Positions 30,979-41,746 of a stretch of DNA of 50,317 nt are shown here, in pieces. Under the pieces are notes generated by a model. It was not told the DNA's origin. It ran no database searches and saw nothing but the letters and a program-made list of their open reading frames with translations. The stretch's first letter is position 1. Each line of letters opens with the position of its first letter. The stretch covers positions 1 through 50,317 of the forward strand of contig JANYLA010000040.1 in NCBI GenBank assembly GCA_025361485.1, read 5' to 3'. A program made the translations under genes and the position numbers. Origin of the DNA: Bacteroidales bacterium (GTDB lineage Bacteria > Bacteroidota > Bacteroidia > Bacteroidales > Tenuifilaceae).

Positions 30979-32754
30979 ATGGAAACAATAAAACTTACAA
31001 TTGATAATAAGCCTGTTGAGGTACCCGCAGGGACTTCGGTTTATCAGGCAGCTAAAAACCTTGGGATTGATATTCCTGTGCTTTGCTACATGAATCTTCA
31101 TGATCTTGGAATCGAGAACAAACCTGCAGGATGTCGTATTTGCGTTGTTGAAGTTGAAGGCAGAAGAAATTTAGCCCCAAGCTGCTCAACAACCTGTGCG
31201 AACGGAATGGTTGTTAAAACACATACAACCCGTGTTATCAACGCACGTCGTACTGTTATGGAGCTAATTCTATCAGATCATCCTAAAGATTGCTTAACCT
31301 GCCCTAAAAGCGGAAGCTGCGATTTGCAGAATATGGCTGTAAAGATGGGCGTTCGTAACATTCCTGGTCAAGCATACGCTGAGATGTCGACTTACAAAAC
31401 CGACTTCTCCCCTTCCATTATTCGTGATATGGACAAATGTATCATGTGCCGTCGTTGCGAAACCATGTGCAACGATTTCCAAACAGTTGGCGCATTAAGC
31501 GGTGTTAACCGTGGATTTATGGCGGTAGTAGCCCCTGCATTTGAGCAAGATTTAGAAAAATCGCCTTGTACATACTGCGGTCAGTGCGTTGCCGTTTGCC
31601 CAACAGGAGCATTAACGGAAGTTGACCACACTCCAAAGGTGATTCGTGCATTAGCCGATCCAACCAAAACTGTACTAGTTCAAACAGCACCTGCTGTTCG
31701 TGCAGCACTTGGTGAGGAATTTGGTCTTGAGCCTGGTACAAGGGTAACTGGTAAAATGGTTGCTGCACTTCGTCAGATTGGTTTTGATTTTATCTTCGAT
31801 ACCGACTTTGCTGCTGATTTAACTATCATGGAAGAGGGTACTGAACTTCTTACCCGTTTAGGTAAACATCTGAGCGGTGATAAGACCGTAAAACTTCCTA
31901 TGCTAACCAGCTGCTGTCCAGGTTGGGTACAATTCTTTGAGCATAACTATTCAGATATGCTTGATGTACCATCAACCGCGAAATCTCCACAGCAGATGTT
32001 TGGCGCCATTGCTAAGAGCTACTTTGCTGAAAAGCTTGGAAAAAAACGTGAGGACTTGGTTGTAGTTTCAGTTATGCCTTGCCTTGCTAAAAAATACGAA
32101 TGTCAGCGCGATGAGTTTAAGGTTGATGGTAATCCAGATGTGGATTACTCAATCTCAACCCGTGAACTTGCTCATCTAATCAAAGAGTTCAACATTGGTT
32201 TCAATGAGCTTGCCGATGAGGATTTCGACAGACCTCTTGGTGAATCAACGGGTGCTGGTGTTATTTTCGGTGCTACTGGTGGTGTAATTGAAGCAGCAAC
32301 TAGAACAGCTTACGAGTTACACACTGGCAAGACTCTTAAGAATGTTGAATTTACAGCGCTTCGCGGAATGGAAGGCATTCGTTCTGCAACCGTTGATTTC
32401 GACGGATTACCAATAAATATTGGTATTGCCCACGGGTTAGGTAATGCAAGAAAACTACTTGACCTAGTTCGCACAGGCAAAACTAATTATCATGCTATTG
32501 AGATTATGGCCTGCCCTGGCGGATGTATCGGTGGTGGTGGACAACCATTACACCATGGTGATACATCAGTTCTAAAAGCTCGTACTAAGGCAATTTACAG
32601 CGAGGATACGAATAAAGTAATTCGTAAATCGCATGAGAATCCTTATATCATCAAGCTATACGAAGAGTTTCTTGGAAAACCAATGAGCCACAAAGCTCAT
32701 GAGTTGCTCCATACACACTACTTCGATAAGAGCAGTAAGGATATATTCATTTAA
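30979..32754 (+). CDS. hydA: [FeFe]-hydrogenase catalytic subunit HydA (operon 2)
   Basis: 591 residues from the ATG at 30979; a GTG two codons earlier is less likely. It has the same domain order as the first HydA: [2Fe-2S] (CRICVVEVEGRRNLAPSC), His/Cys [4Fe-4S] (SDHPKDCLTCPKSGSC), two [4Fe-4S] (CIMCRRCETMC, CTYCGQCVAVC), and an H-cluster domain with canonical motifs TSCCPGW (Cys312, Cys313), MPCLAKKYE and MACPGGCIGGGGQP. All active-site and cluster ligands are present. With the full HydB it probably forms a bifurcating, cytoplasmic HydABC complex producing or using H2. It lies between hydB and hydC. Confidence 0.95.
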   Translation: METIKLTIDNKPVEVPAGTSVYQAAKNLGIDIPVLCYMNLHDLGIENKPAGCRICVVEVEGRRNLAPSCSTTCANGMVVKTHTTRVINARRTVMELILSDHPKDCLTCPKSGSCDLQNMAVKMGVRNIPGQAYAEMSTYKTDFSPSIIRDMDKCIMCRRCETMCNDFQTVGALSGVNRGFMAVVAPAFEQDLEKSPCTYCGQCVAVCPTGALTEVDHTPKVIRALADPTKTVLVQTAPAVRAALGEEFGLEPGTRVTGKMVAALRQIGFDFIFDTDFAADLTIMEEGTELLTRLGKHLSGDKTVKLPMLTSCCPGWVQFFEHNYSDMLDVPSTAKSPQQMFGAIAKSYFAEKLGKKREDLVVVSVMPCLAKKYECQRDEFKVDGNPDVDYSISTRELAHLIKEFNIGFNELADEDFDRPLGESTGAGVIFGATGGVIEAATRTAYELHTGKTLKNVEFTALRGMEGIRSATVDFDGLPINIGIAHGLGNARKLLDLVRTGKTNYHAIEIMACPGGCIGGGGQPLHHGDTSVLKARTKAIYSEDTNKVIRKSHENPYIIKLYEEFLGKPMSHKAHELLHTHYFDKSSKDIFI

Positions 32755-32772
32755 TTTACGGAGGAATAGGAA

Positions 32773-33255
32773 ATGTCACATATAAAAGTTGAGCTAAAAC
32801 AAGAACAGGTTGCAAAACTCAAGGAGATTTGTAAATCGTTCGATAACGAGGCTGGCGAGCTTATCAATGTACTTCACAAAACACAGGAAACCTTTGGTTA
32901 CCTTCCTGCCGAAGTACAAGAAGTAATTGCTAGGGAATTGAATATCTCTGTTGCAAAGGTTTATGGTGTAGTTACATTCTACTCTTTCTTCACCATGATT
33001 CCTAAGGGTAAGCACCCTATCAGCATTTGCACAGGAACTGCCTGCTATGTTCGTGGTGCGGAGAAAGTGCTTGATGAATTTAAGCGCATTCTTGATGTTA
33101 AGGTTGGCGAAACATCACCCGATGGTAAATTCTCACTCAGCTGCTTACGCTGCGTTGGAGCATGCGGTCTTGCTCCTGTTGTATCGGTTGGTGAAAAGAT
33201 TTATGGTCGTGTTTCACCCGATGGAGTGAAGGATATCTTGAAAGAATACGAATAA
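32773..33255 (+). CDS. hydC: NuoE-like hydrogenase subunit HydC (operon 2)
   Basis: 160 residues; thioredoxin-like [2Fe-2S] NuoE/HydC family. Ligand pairs are CTGTAC (Cys-X4-Cys) and CLRCVGAC (with Cys-X3-Cys), and VYGVVTFYSF is the conserved lead-in. It has a strong Shine-Dalgarno sequence, CGGAGGAATAGG. Here hydC is the last gene, whereas in the first operon it is the first, so the two operons are not a simple recent duplication. A strong terminator follows. Confidence 0.94.
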   Translation: MSHIKVELKQEQVAKLKEICKSFDNEAGELINVLHKTQETFGYLPAEVQEVIARELNISVAKVYGVVTFYSFFTMIPKGKHPISICTGTACYVRGAEKVLDEFKRILDVKVGETSPDGKFSLSCLRCVGACGLAPVVSVGEKIYGRVSPDGVKDILKEYE

Positions 33256-33278
33256 CATTTCACGTAGATAAGTTACGA

Positions 33279-33312
33279 AGAGCCATCCAGCAAATTCTGG
33301 ATGGCTCTTTTT
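33279..33312 (+). terminator. Terminator of the second hydrogenase operon
   Basis: AGAGCCATCCAG pairs perfectly with CTGGATGGCTCT around CAAATT, followed by TTTT. The remaining 230 bases to the next gene hold only an imperfect inverted repeat (33359-33369 with 33382-33393). Confidence 0.9.
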
Positions 33313-33545
33313 ATTAGATAAAAGCTGCGTTAGTTAAATCGTCCTTATCTCATTATGTTATCGAGAAAAGTTCAATAGAGGTTTTTCGAGATAATTACAA
33401 AGTAATTTTCTATGCTAAATATCAACTTGATACGCAACAAAGATCTAAAACAAATAAAAATATGAAGTGTTTGCACAAGTTATCTTAAACCTTCGTGTCA
33501 TAATAGAGTTCAAAGCATATAATTAATCATATAATAAAAGATAGG

Positions 33546-36050
33546 ATGAAAAGAGTTTTACGTTTTACACTGTCAATTTCTTTGATAGTTATTTCTTTCT
33601 CAACAATAGCGCAACAGCCCGATGGACAGCGAATGGGCGGTGGCAGGATGATGATGGAAGGTGGTTTTGGTACATTAAAAGGGACTATAATTGACGAAAC
33701 ATCTGGACTACCCGTTGAGTATGCCAATATAGTTATCTACAAAGCCAAAGACTCGTCGTTAGTAACCGGAGGAATAACGGATTTAAAGGGTAATTTCAGC
33801 ATCGATAAAGTTCCATTTGGAAGGTACTATGTTGATTTTAAGTTTATCGGTTACAAAAATAGCCGAATAACCGGTGTAATGATAACACCACGTCAACAAG
33901 TAGTTACCCTTGAAACAGTAAAACTAAAATCTGCCTCAGAGAACCTTGATGGAATTGTTGTTACAGGTCAAAAATCGATGCTCCAAAACAACTTAGACAA
34001 AGTTGTGATTAACGTTGACAGGAATATAAATGTTGAAGGAGGGACTGCACTGGATATAATGAGAAATATTCCTTCCGTTGAGGTTGATGTTGAAGGAAAT
34101 GTAAGTGTTAGAGGGAGTTCAAATCTTACAATTCTCGTTGATGGACGCCCGTCACAAATAACTAGCCTCGAAGAGTTACCAGCAAACTTAATCTCAAGTG
34201 TTGAACTAATAACAAATCCTTCGGTTCGTTACGATCCCGATGGATTATCGGGTATTCTTAATATAGTGTTGGTTAAAAAGAAAACCCCAGGTTACCATGG
34301 TATGGTTTCTATAAATGCTGGGACTGGTAATAAATATTCGGGGACTGTTAATATGAATATTCGTCAAGGAAAATTTAACTATTTTGGGAATATCGATTAT
34401 AGGAAATTCGCCTCGTATGGATCAGGGATTACAAATCGCGAATCAATTGCAAAAGACACAACATTCTTTCTAAACCAAACCTCAGATGATAGTAGAAAGG
34501 GATTATCATACAACCTTCGTGGAGGGGTTGACTATTTTATTAATGAGAAAAATACGCTGTCATTCATTGCATCCACAAGCATCAGGAATTCTACAGGCTT
34601 AGAGGGAAGTGTGAATCTAAAATACAGCGTCCCTTATAACGCAAAATATGATCGTAATGATAGTATAAATAGCGATGATAAAGGTAAAGGGACTGGAAAT
34701 GAGTTCGCCTTAAACTATAAAAAAACATATGCTACACCCGGGCAAGAGCTAACTGCTGGCCTGTTCTTTTCAAGTGGTATTAGAAATTCTGATGAAGATT
34801 TAACCAACCATGACAGTATTGCTAATGCTTCGATACTTAAGAAAACTACAAACGATGGTAACAATTGGTCTTTCACTTTTCAGAGTGATGCTGTAAAACC
34901 AATTGGTAATGGAGGTAGACTTGAAACTGGTATTAAAGGGATTATAAGAAAATCGGATGCCAATTATATTTTAAATGAACGCAATCTGGTCACTGATCCG
35001 TGGGTACAGAACAATGTTGTTTCTAACCGATTTGTTTTAACTGATCAAGTATATGCCGGTTACGCAATATATTCAAACACTGTAGGTGCATTGAGCTATC
35101 AAGGTGGTGTACGAATTGAAGATCAACTTAAAAATGCAGATCAACGAACAACAAATGATTTAGTAAAAGCTTCGTTCTTTAATATTTTTCCTAGTGCTCA
35201 CGTTAAGTGGGATATAAATAAAGTAAATGCTCTTCAATTATCATACAGCCGAAGAGTAAATAGACCCTCAGGAAGGGATTTGAACCCATTTAAGAATATG
35301 GAAGATCCTTATAATGTAAGCTATGGCAATCCCAAGTTAGAGCCTGAATTTACAGATTCTTATGAATTAGGGCATACACTTACTTTACCTAAAACAAACA
35401 TAACCAGTACAATTTTTTACAGACATAGAACTAATTTGATTGCTCAAAATACAACTAAATCTGGAGATGTACTTGTCTCCATCCCTAGAAACCTAAATGG
35501 CGGCTACACTCTTGGTACTGAATTTATTGTAAATCAAAAACTTACAAGTTGGTGGAGAGTAAACGGAAATTTCAGCTATTTCCAAGCTAAGATTATCGAT
35601 AAGAGTGTGGATGAAAAGAAAAGTGAAAGCAACAGCTGGACTGCAAAAGCTACCTCTTCTTTTAGTATTGGCAAAAACTGTGAAATTCAAATTAACGGAA
35701 ATTATCGCAGCCCTGTTATTACCGGTATTGGTGGCGGTGGAGGACATGGCCCAATGGGAGGTGGTGGCGGTGGAAGCCAAGGGAAAACTAAAGAGATGTA
35801 CTCAGTAGATCTTGGGTTACGCTACATGGTTATGAAAAAAAAGGGAACAATAACGTTAAGGGTGAGTGATATCTTTAACTCTAGGATATCTAGAACAAAT
35901 TCCTGGGGTACAGGTTATACTTCATACTCGGAAAATAGACATGAAAGTCAGATTGTATTCCTAGGTTTCTCATACCGAATCAACGATTACAAGCAACGCC
36001 GCGATTCAAAGATGGAGGATATGAACAATGGGGATATGGAAAATCAATAG
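33546..36050 (+). CDS. TonB-dependent receptor-like outer-membrane barrel
   Basis: 834 residues with a Sec signal peptide (cleavage near 24). A carboxypeptidase-regulatory-like beta domain follows (about 45-125, GTIIDETSGLPVEYANIVIY). A plug-like region comes next (about 150-235, ALDIMRNIPSVEVD, LVDGRPSQIT, IELITNPSVRYDPDGLSGI-type), then a large barrel of the outer-membrane barrel type 3 family. A Gly-rich loop near 725-745 (GGGGGHGPMGGGGGG-like) is unusual. These proteins take up substrates with TonB energy or bind surface ligands; the substrate is unknown. It is a single gene between two terminators. Confidence 0.9.
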   Translation: MKRVLRFTLSISLIVISFSTIAQQPDGQRMGGGRMMMEGGFGTLKGTIIDETSGLPVEYANIVIYKAKDSSLVTGGITDLKGNFSIDKVPFGRYYVDFKFIGYKNSRITGVMITPRQQVVTLETVKLKSASENLDGIVVTGQKSMLQNNLDKVVINVDRNINVEGGTALDIMRNIPSVEVDVEGNVSVRGSSNLTILVDGRPSQITSLEELPANLISSVELITNPSVRYDPDGLSGILNIVLVKKKTPGYHGMVSINAGTGNKYSGTVNMNIRQGKFNYFGNIDYRKFASYGSGITNRESIAKDTTFFLNQTSDDSRKGLSYNLRGGVDYFINEKNTLSFIASTSIRNSTGLEGSVNLKYSVPYNAKYDRNDSINSDDKGKGTGNEFALNYKKTYATPGQELTAGLFFSSGIRNSDEDLTNHDSIANASILKKTTNDGNNWSFTFQSDAVKPIGNGGRLETGIKGIIRKSDANYILNERNLVTDPWVQNNVVSNRFVLTDQVYAGYAIYSNTVGALSYQGGVRIEDQLKNADQRTTNDLVKASFFNIFPSAHVKWDINKVNALQLSYSRRVNRPSGRDLNPFKNMEDPYNVSYGNPKLEPEFTDSYELGHTLTLPKTNITSTIFYRHRTNLIAQNTTKSGDVLVSIPRNLNGGYTLGTEFIVNQKLTSWWRVNGNFSYFQAKIIDKSVDEKKSESNSWTAKATSSFSIGKNCEIQINGNYRSPVITGIGGGGGHGPMGGGGGGSQGKTKEMYSVDLGLRYMVMKKKGTITLRVSDIFNSRISRTNSWGTGYTSYSENRHESQIVFLGFSYRINDYKQRRDSKMEDMNNGDMENQ

Positions 36051-36070
36051 GTTTAAATGATGTGTTGATT

Positions 36071-36904
36071 TCAAAAAATGGGAAGTCCTAACTTCCCATT
36101 TTTCTTTCCTTTTAAATACATTTCTTCAAATCGATTTAACTCATCCAGTACAATTTTTAGTTTAGTCTGTTCATCAAATTCAATAGCCTTTATCAAATTA
36201 GTAGATTCCCCTTTTAAACTATTGACATCATCTATTAATACTTTCAAATCATGCCATTCCCCAATGCGTAATTGTACTTTTTTCAGATAAGTAATGATTG
36301 TTAAATCAAAACTTGAAACTCCTCCTCCCTTATTAATAATTGATAGCGTATAGATTAACTCCTTCATCTTTATTCGAATGCGATGTAACGCTTTTTCGTT
36401 AGGGTTATTCTTAATAATAAGACTCATCTGATCGAATAGCTCATTTGCCTTTTTATGAAGAATATTTTCAATAGAAGAATCGCTCAATGCTTCAATGGTA
36501 TTATCAATCCTTTGGTTAAGCAATACCAGATCAAATTGGTTAATCTTTTTGATCTTAAGCCTTACATTTCCTTTATATTTTTTATTATCAATCTTGAGCC
36601 GTTTAACAATGCAATCAACCTCCTCCCCTATACTATCCTGATATTTATTAAGAAGTTCAATCTTAACCTGATTATCACGAAGAAAGCCTGATTTGATATA
36701 AACTTGATCTATTATATTTAATTCATTTTTAAGAACAGGTACTTCCTCATTATAGCGAAGGATTCCAACTAATGCATAAAGTTTTTTGATAGTTAAACGC
36801 AGTTTATGTAACGACTCAACGGTAAAGCGCTCACTAACTCCATTTAAACAATCTGTTAGAGATATAAAACGTTTATCGCTATATTTAAGCAATCGAACTT
36901 GCAT
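36071..36904 (-). CDS. CHAD-domain protein
   Basis: 277 residues, nearly all one CHAD domain: a helical, His- and basic-residue-rich fold with two four-helix halves. Visible conserved pieces are VESLHKLRLTIKKLYAL near residue 30 and EKALHRIRIKMKELIYTLSI near 170. CHAD proteins bind inorganic polyphosphate through these His/Arg/Lys helices and associate with polyphosphate granules. There is no adjacent polyphosphate kinase or CYTH domain here. The last ten codons (KNGKLGLPIF) double as the hairpin at 36074-36103. Confidence 0.88.
   Translation of the reverse strand: MQVRLLKYSDKRFISLTDCLNGVSERFTVESLHKLRLTIKKLYALVGILRYNEEVPVLKNELNIIDQVYIKSGFLRDNQVKIELLNKYQDSIGEEVDCIVKRLKIDNKKYKGNVRLKIKKINQFDLVLLNQRIDNTIEALSDSSIENILHKKANELFDQMSLIIKNNPNEKALHRIRIKMKELIYTLSIINKGGGVSSFDLTIITYLKKVQLRIGEWHDLKVLIDDVNSLKGESTNLIKAIEFDEQTKLKIVLDELNRFEEMYLKGKKNGKLGLPIF
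36074..36103 (+). terminator. Terminator after the TonB-like gene, inside the CHAD 3' end
   Basis: AAAAATGGGAAGT pairs perfectly with ACTTCCCATTTTT around CCTA. A T-rich run follows on the plus strand and a T-run also lies on the minus strand. It overlaps the last ten codons of the convergent CHAD gene. Confidence 0.85.
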
Positions 36905-36986
36905 GCTTGTAAGTTAATATAATTTCAAGTATACCTCAATAATAAAGATTCTAAGTTTTTTTATCAAACAACCAATACAAAACACA

Positions 36987-37009
36987 AATGCCGAAATAAA
37001 TTCGGCATT
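36987..37009 (-). terminator. Likely terminator of the DUF3467 gene
   Basis: AATGCCGAA pairs with TTCGGCATT around a five-base loop. On the minus strand the tail is only moderately T-rich. Confidence 0.55.
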
Positions 37010-37033
37010 AAAAGGTTCAAACAAAATTAATGG

Positions 37034-37348
37034 TTAGGCTTCGCCACCCATTCCGCCAAAATTAATTGGGAAATTAGGTGCGCCACCACCCTCCGCAAGT
37101 TTTATGGTTCCATGCGTTGATTCGAACTTTGAAACATTGTCTTGAAGTGCTAAAAGTAATCGCTTTGCATGATCAGGCGTGAGAATAATTCTAGATTTAA
37201 CCTGAGCCTTAGGCATACCAGGCATAATTCGAACAAAATCTACAATAAATTCAGATGCTGAATGAGTAATCACTGCAAGGTTAGAGTAAGTTCCTTGAGC
37301 AATTTCATCGTTAATCTCAATATTGATTGGGTTGTTTTTATCTGACAT
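37034..37348 (-). CDS. DUF3467 domain protein
   Basis: 104 residues, the usual size. The DUF3467 pattern is clear: INIEINDEIAQGTYSNLAVI, ASEFIVDFVRIMPGMPKAQV and ARVILTPDHAKRL-type (here SRIILTPDHAKRLLLALQ). A Gly-rich tail follows. No function is known for the family; it is small, cytoplasmic and often located near rpoC in Bacteroidota. The rpoC terminator separates it from rpoC, so it has its own transcript. Confidence 0.92.
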   Translation of the reverse strand: MSDKNNPINIEINDEIAQGTYSNLAVITHSASEFIVDFVRIMPGMPKAQVKSRIILTPDHAKRLLLALQDNVSKFESTHGTIKLAEGGGAPNFPINFGGMGGEA

Positions 37349-37410
37349 AATTTTATATTTTAAATTTTAGTAAAGGTATAAAACTTGAATGGGATTTCTG
37401 CAAAAGGATA

Positions 37411-37445
37411 AAAAAAGAAAGGCTGCAATTGTGCAGCCTTTCTTT
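37411..37445 (-). terminator. Terminator after rpoC
   Basis: Read on the minus strand, AAAGAAAGGCTGCA pairs with TGCAGCCTTTCTTT around a four-base loop, followed by more T. It ends the ribosomal/RNA polymerase operon. Confidence 0.9.
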
Positions 37446-37462
37446 AATATTATAGCTTTGGT

Positions 37463-40400
37463 TTAGTCCTCTTCCTCTTCAACAACAAGAGCATGGCTCA
37501 TGTGGGGTGTTGGATCTTGCTCCTCTTTCGAGAAAACTACCAAATTGTTAAATTCACGTAAACCAGTACCTGCAGGAATTAAGTGACCGCAAATAACGTT
37601 CTCTTTTAGACCGTCTAAATAATCTACTTTTCCACGTATTGCAGCTTCGTTAAGAACCTTTGTTGTTTCTTGGAATGAAGCGGCTGACATAAAGCTGCTG
37701 GTTTGTAATGAAGCTCTAGTAATACCCTGAAGCACCTGACTTGAAGTTGCAGGAACAGCATCACGAGCAATAATCAGCGCCAAATCTTTCCGTTTTAGAA
37801 CAGAGTTCAAATCACGCAATTTACGTGCAGTGATTATCATTCCGGGTCGAACAACTGGTGAATCACCTGATTCGATAACAATCTTCTTATCGAAAATCCA
37901 ATCATTCTCATCCATGAAGTCCCACTTGTCAACAATTTGACGTTCAAGGAAACGTGTATCGCCTGGATCCTCAATCTCAACCTTACGCATCATCTGACGA
38001 ACGATAATTTCAAAATGCTTATCGTTGATTTTCACACCCTGCATACGGTAAACCTCTTGAACCTCGTTTACAATATACTCTTGAACCTTTGTAGGTCCTT
38101 TAATTGCTAGGATATCTGAAGGAGTAATAGCACCATCTGAAAGTGGAATACCTGCTTTCACATAGTCATTCTCCTGAACAAGAATTTGCTTAGAAAGCTG
38201 AACAAGGTACTTCTTAACCTCACCCGTTTTTGAGGTAACGATTATCTCTCTGTTACCACGCTTAATTTTACCGAATGATACTTCTCCATCAATCTCAGAT
38301 ACAACAGCAGGATTCGAAGGATTACGAGCCTCAAATAGCTCGGTTACACGAGGAAGACCACCAGTGATATCGCCCGATTTACCCATTGCTCTTGGAATCT
38401 TAGCAAGGATATCGCCCGCTTTAACTTTCTTCGCATCATCAACAACGATATGTGCTGATACTGGTAGGTTGTATGAACGGAAAACTTCGCCTTTACTATC
38501 AAGAATCTTAATCATTGGGTTCTTCGTCTTATCACGAGAGTCAATAATTACTTTCTCGCGATAACCTGTCTGCTCATCGGATTCCTCCTTGAATGTTACA
38601 TCTTTTACCACTGAATCGAACTCAACAGTACCAACAGATTCAGAGATAATAACTGCATTCCAAGGATCCCATTCGCAGATTAGCTGACCTTTTGTAACGT
38701 TATCGTTATTGTTTATGTATAGTTTAGAACCGTAAGGGATGGTATGGGTAGAGAGATTGATTCCGGTATTTCTATCGATAACACGCATCTCGGCTAAGCG
38801 CCCAATAACAATTAGATATTTTTCACCATTCTCATCGGTACGCTCAACGGTTTTAAGCTCTTCAATTTCTGCTTTACCTTCAAATCGTGCAACGATTTTT
38901 GAGTCGGCAATGATATTCGATGCAGTACCCCCAACGTGGAAGGTTCTAAGCGTAAGCTGTGTACCTGGCTCACCAATACTCTGAGCAGCAATAACACCTG
39001 TAGCCTCGCCAATCTGAACCATTCTACCCGTAGCAAGGTTACGACCGTAACACTTAGCACAAACCCCTTTTTTCGATTCGCAGGTTAATACTGAACGTAT
39101 TTCTACTTGCTCTATTGGAGAGTTTTCAATTTCTCTCGAAATCTCTTCAGTTAGCTCTTCGCCAGATGCAGTAATTAATTCTCCAGTTAAAGGATGGTAA
39201 ATATCGTGAACGGTTGTACGTCCTAAAATACGCTCATATAGCGTTTCTACAACCTCTTCATTCTTCTTGATTGCAGTTGCAATCAATCCACGAAGAGTTC
39301 CACAATCAATCTCAGTAATAATAACATCCTGCGATACATCAACCAAACGTCGGGTTAGATAACCTGCGTCAGCAGTTTTCAACGCTGTATCGGCAAGACC
39401 TTTACGAGCACCGTGGGTTGAGATAAAGTACTCAAGAACCGATAGCCCCTCTTTAAAGTTTGAAAGGATTGGGTTTTCAATAATCTCACTTCCTGTTGAA
39501 CCTGATTTTTGTGGTTTAGCCATAAGACCACGCATACCGCAGAGCTGACGAATCTGCTCTTTAGATCCACGAGCCCCTGAATCAAGCATCATGTATACCG
39601 AGTTGAAACCTTGATTATCCTCAGAAAGTTTTTTCATAAGGATTAGTGTAAGTTTCGCATTGGTATGTGTCCAAATATCAATAATCTGATTGTAACGCTC
39701 GTTATTGGTTATTAGACCCATGTTATAGTTAGCCATAACCTCATCAACTTGGGCATAGCCCTCATCAACAAGTTCAGCCTTTTCCTTAGGAATAATTACA
39801 TCATCAAGGTTGAATGATAATCCACCCTTAAACGCCATAAAGTAACCTAAGTCCTTAATATCATCAAGGAATTGGGCAGTAACTGCAGTTCCCGCTTTTT
39901 TCAAAACCTTACCGATAATATCGCGAAGCGATTTCTTGGTAAGAATATCGTTGATATATCCAATCTCCTTTGGAACCGATTGATTGAAAATAATCCGACC
40001 AATGGTTGTATCGATATAATCATAGCCTACGCTACCATCCTCGTTAACCTTCGCTTTACGAAGTTTAACAATTGCATGAAGGTCAGCAGCCTTTTCATTG
40101 TAAGCAATAATTGCTTCCTCTGGAGAATAGAATCTTAAACCTTCGCCTTTAGCATTTTTACGCGCTTTTGTGATATAGTAAAGACCCAAAACCATGTCCT
40201 GTGAAGGTACAGTGATAGGTGCACCGTTTGCAGGGTTAAGAATGTTATGCGATCCAAGCATCAAAAGTTGAGCCTCAAGAATCGCCTCGTTACCAAGAGG
40301 TAAGTGAACAGCCATCTGGTCACCGTCAAAGTCAGCGTTGAACGCTGTACATGAAAGTGGGTGTAGCTGAATCGCTTTACCTTCGATAAGTTTTGGTTGG

Positions 40401-41746
40401 AATGCCTGAATACCTAATCTGTGAAGCGTAGGAGCACGGTTAAGAAGAACTGGATGTCCTTTTAATACGTTCTCAAGAATATCCCAAACTACGGGATCCT
40501 TACGATCTACAATCTTCTTAGCTGACTTTACAGTTTTAACGATACCACGCTCAATTAACTTACGGATAACAAATGGTTTATATAGCTCTGCAGCCATATC
40601 CTTTGGTATACCGCATTCGTGCATCTTTAGCTCTGGACCAACGACGATTACCGAACGTGCTGAGTAGTCAACGCGTTTACCGAGTAAGTTCTGACGGAAA
40701 CGTCCTTGTTTACCCTTTAAGCTATCGCTTAATGATTTCAATGGACGATTTGCATCAGTTTTAACAGCATTAGCCTTACGTGAGTTATCGAATAAAGAGT
40801 CAACGGACTCCTGAAGCATACGTTTCTCGTTACGGAGAATCACCTCAGGTGCTTTGATCTCAATAAGTCTTTTTAAACGATTATTTCTGATAATTACCCT
40901 ACGATATAAATCGTTTAGATCTGAAGTTGCAAACCTACCTCCATCTAGCGGAACTAACGGACGGAGTTCGGGTGGAATTACTGGAATAACTTTTAGTATC
41001 ATCCATTCAGGTTTGTTAACCTGAGTAGATTCACGGAAAGCTTCAACAACGTTAAGTCTCTTAAGAGCCTCATTTTTTCTTTGCTGCGAAGTTTCTGTAT
41101 TTGCGCGGTTACGAAGATCGTATGAAAGATCATCGAGTTTTAGGCGTGAAAGAAGCGTAAATAACGCATCTGCTCCCATCCCTGCAATAAATTTATTTGG
41201 ATCGCTATCATCAAGATGTTGATTCTCTTTAGGTAGTGTTTCCAAAATATCAAGGTATTCTTCTTCTGTAAGGAAGTCGAGATACTTTACTCCATCGGCA
41301 GCCTTAATACCTGCGTTAATAACAACATAACGCTCGTAATATATAACGATATCAAGTTTTTTTGATGGCAAACCTAAAAGGTATCCAATCTTATTGGGCA
41401 AAGAGCGGAAATACCAAATATGAGCCACAGGAACCACAAGGTTGATGTGTCCCATCCTTTCGCGACGAACTTTCTTTTCGGTTACTTCAACACCGCAACG
41501 GTCGCAAACGATACCCTTATAACGGATACGTTTGTATTTACCGCAATGGCATTCGTAATCTTTTACAGGACCGAAAATTCTTTCACAGAATAAACCGTCA
41601 CGTTCAGGTTTGTATGTTCTATAATTGATGGTTTCAGGTTTTAGCACCTCACCACTAGAGCGTTCTAGCACCTCTTCAGGTGAAGAGAGGCTGATTGTTA
41701 TCTTTGTAAAGTTGCTTTTAACCTTATTTTCCCTTCTGAACGACAT
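37463..41746 (-). CDS. rpoC: RNA polymerase subunit beta'
   Basis: 1427 residues, typical for Bacteroidota. The N-terminal zinc site is [20 protein letters not shown], and the catalytic magnesium loop is [12 protein letters not shown]. The trigger-loop/bridge-helix region ([13 protein letters not shown]) and the second zinc site ([13 protein letters not shown]) are present. It forms the clamp and half of the active cleft of RNA polymerase. It lies 76 bases after rpoB on the same transcript; the gap contains only a weak hairpin. Confidence 0.98.
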   Translation of the reverse strand: MSFRRENKVKSNFTKITISLSSPEEVLERSSGEVLKPETINYRTYKPERDGLFCERIFGPVKDYECHCGKYKRIRYKGIVCDRCGVEVTEKKVRRERMGHINLVVPVAHIWYFRSLPNKIGYLLGLPSKKLDIVIYYERYVVINAGIKAADGVKYLDFLTEEEYLDILETLPKENQHLDDSDPNKFIAGMGADALFTLLSRLKLDDLSYDLRNRANTETSQQRKNEALKRLNVVEAFRESTQVNKPEWMILKVIPVIPPELRPLVPLDGGRFATSDLNDLYRRVIIRNNRLKRLIEIKAPEVILRNEKRMLQESVDSLFDNSRKANAVKTDANRPLKSLSDSLKGKQGRFRQNLLGKRVDYSARSVIVVGPELKMHECGIPKDMAAELYKPFVIRKLIERGIVKTVKSAKKIVDRKDPVVWDILENVLKGHPVLLNRAPTLHRLGIQAFQPKLIEGKAIQLHPLSCTAFNADFDGDQMAVHLPLGNEAILEAQLLMLGSHNILNPANGAPITVPSQDMVLGLYYITKARKNAKGEGLRFYSPEEAIIAYNEKAADLHAIVKLRKAKVNEDGSVGYDYIDTTIGRIIFNQSVPKEIGYINDILTKKSLRDIIGKVLKKAGTAVTAQFLDDIKDLGYFMAFKGGLSFNLDDVIIPKEKAELVDEGYAQVDEVMANYNMGLITNNERYNQIIDIWTHTNAKLTLILMKKLSEDNQGFNSVYMMLDSGARGSKEQIRQLCGMRGLMAKPQKSGSTGSEIIENPILSNFKEGLSVLEYFISTHGARKGLADTALKTADAGYLTRRLVDVSQDVIITEIDCGTLRGLIATAIKKNEEVVETLYERILGRTTVHDIYHPLTGELITASGEELTEEISREIENSPIEQVEIRSVLTCESKKGVCAKCYGRNLATGRMVQIGEATGVIAAQSIGEPGTQLTLRTFHVGGTASNIIADSKIVARFEGKAEIEELKTVERTDENGEKYLIVIGRLAEMRVIDRNTGINLSTHTIPYGSKLYINNNDNVTKGQLICEWDPWNAVIISESVGTVEFDSVVKDVTFKEESDEQTGYREKVIIDSRDKTKNPMIKILDSKGEVFRSYNLPVSAHIVVDDAKKVKAGDILAKIPRAMGKSGDITGGLPRVTELFEARNPSNPAVVSEIDGEVSFGKIKRGNREIIVTSKTGEVKKYLVQLSKQILVQENDYVKAGIPLSDGAITPSDILAIKGPTKVQEYIVNEVQEVYRMQGVKINDKHFEIIVRQMMRKVEIEDPGDTRFLERQIVDKWDFMDENDWIFDKKIVIESGDSPVVRPGMIITARKLRDLNSVLKRKDLALIIARDAVPATSSQVLQGITRASLQTSSFMSAASFQETTKVLNEAAIRGKVDYLDGLKENVICGHLIPAGTGLREFNNLVVFSKEEQDPTPHMSHALVVEEEED

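Noticed and set aside
33359-33393. Imperfect inverted repeat before the TonB-like gene
   Set aside because: It has two mismatches in 11 bases in an AT-rich spacer and lies too far from the gene for a clear role.
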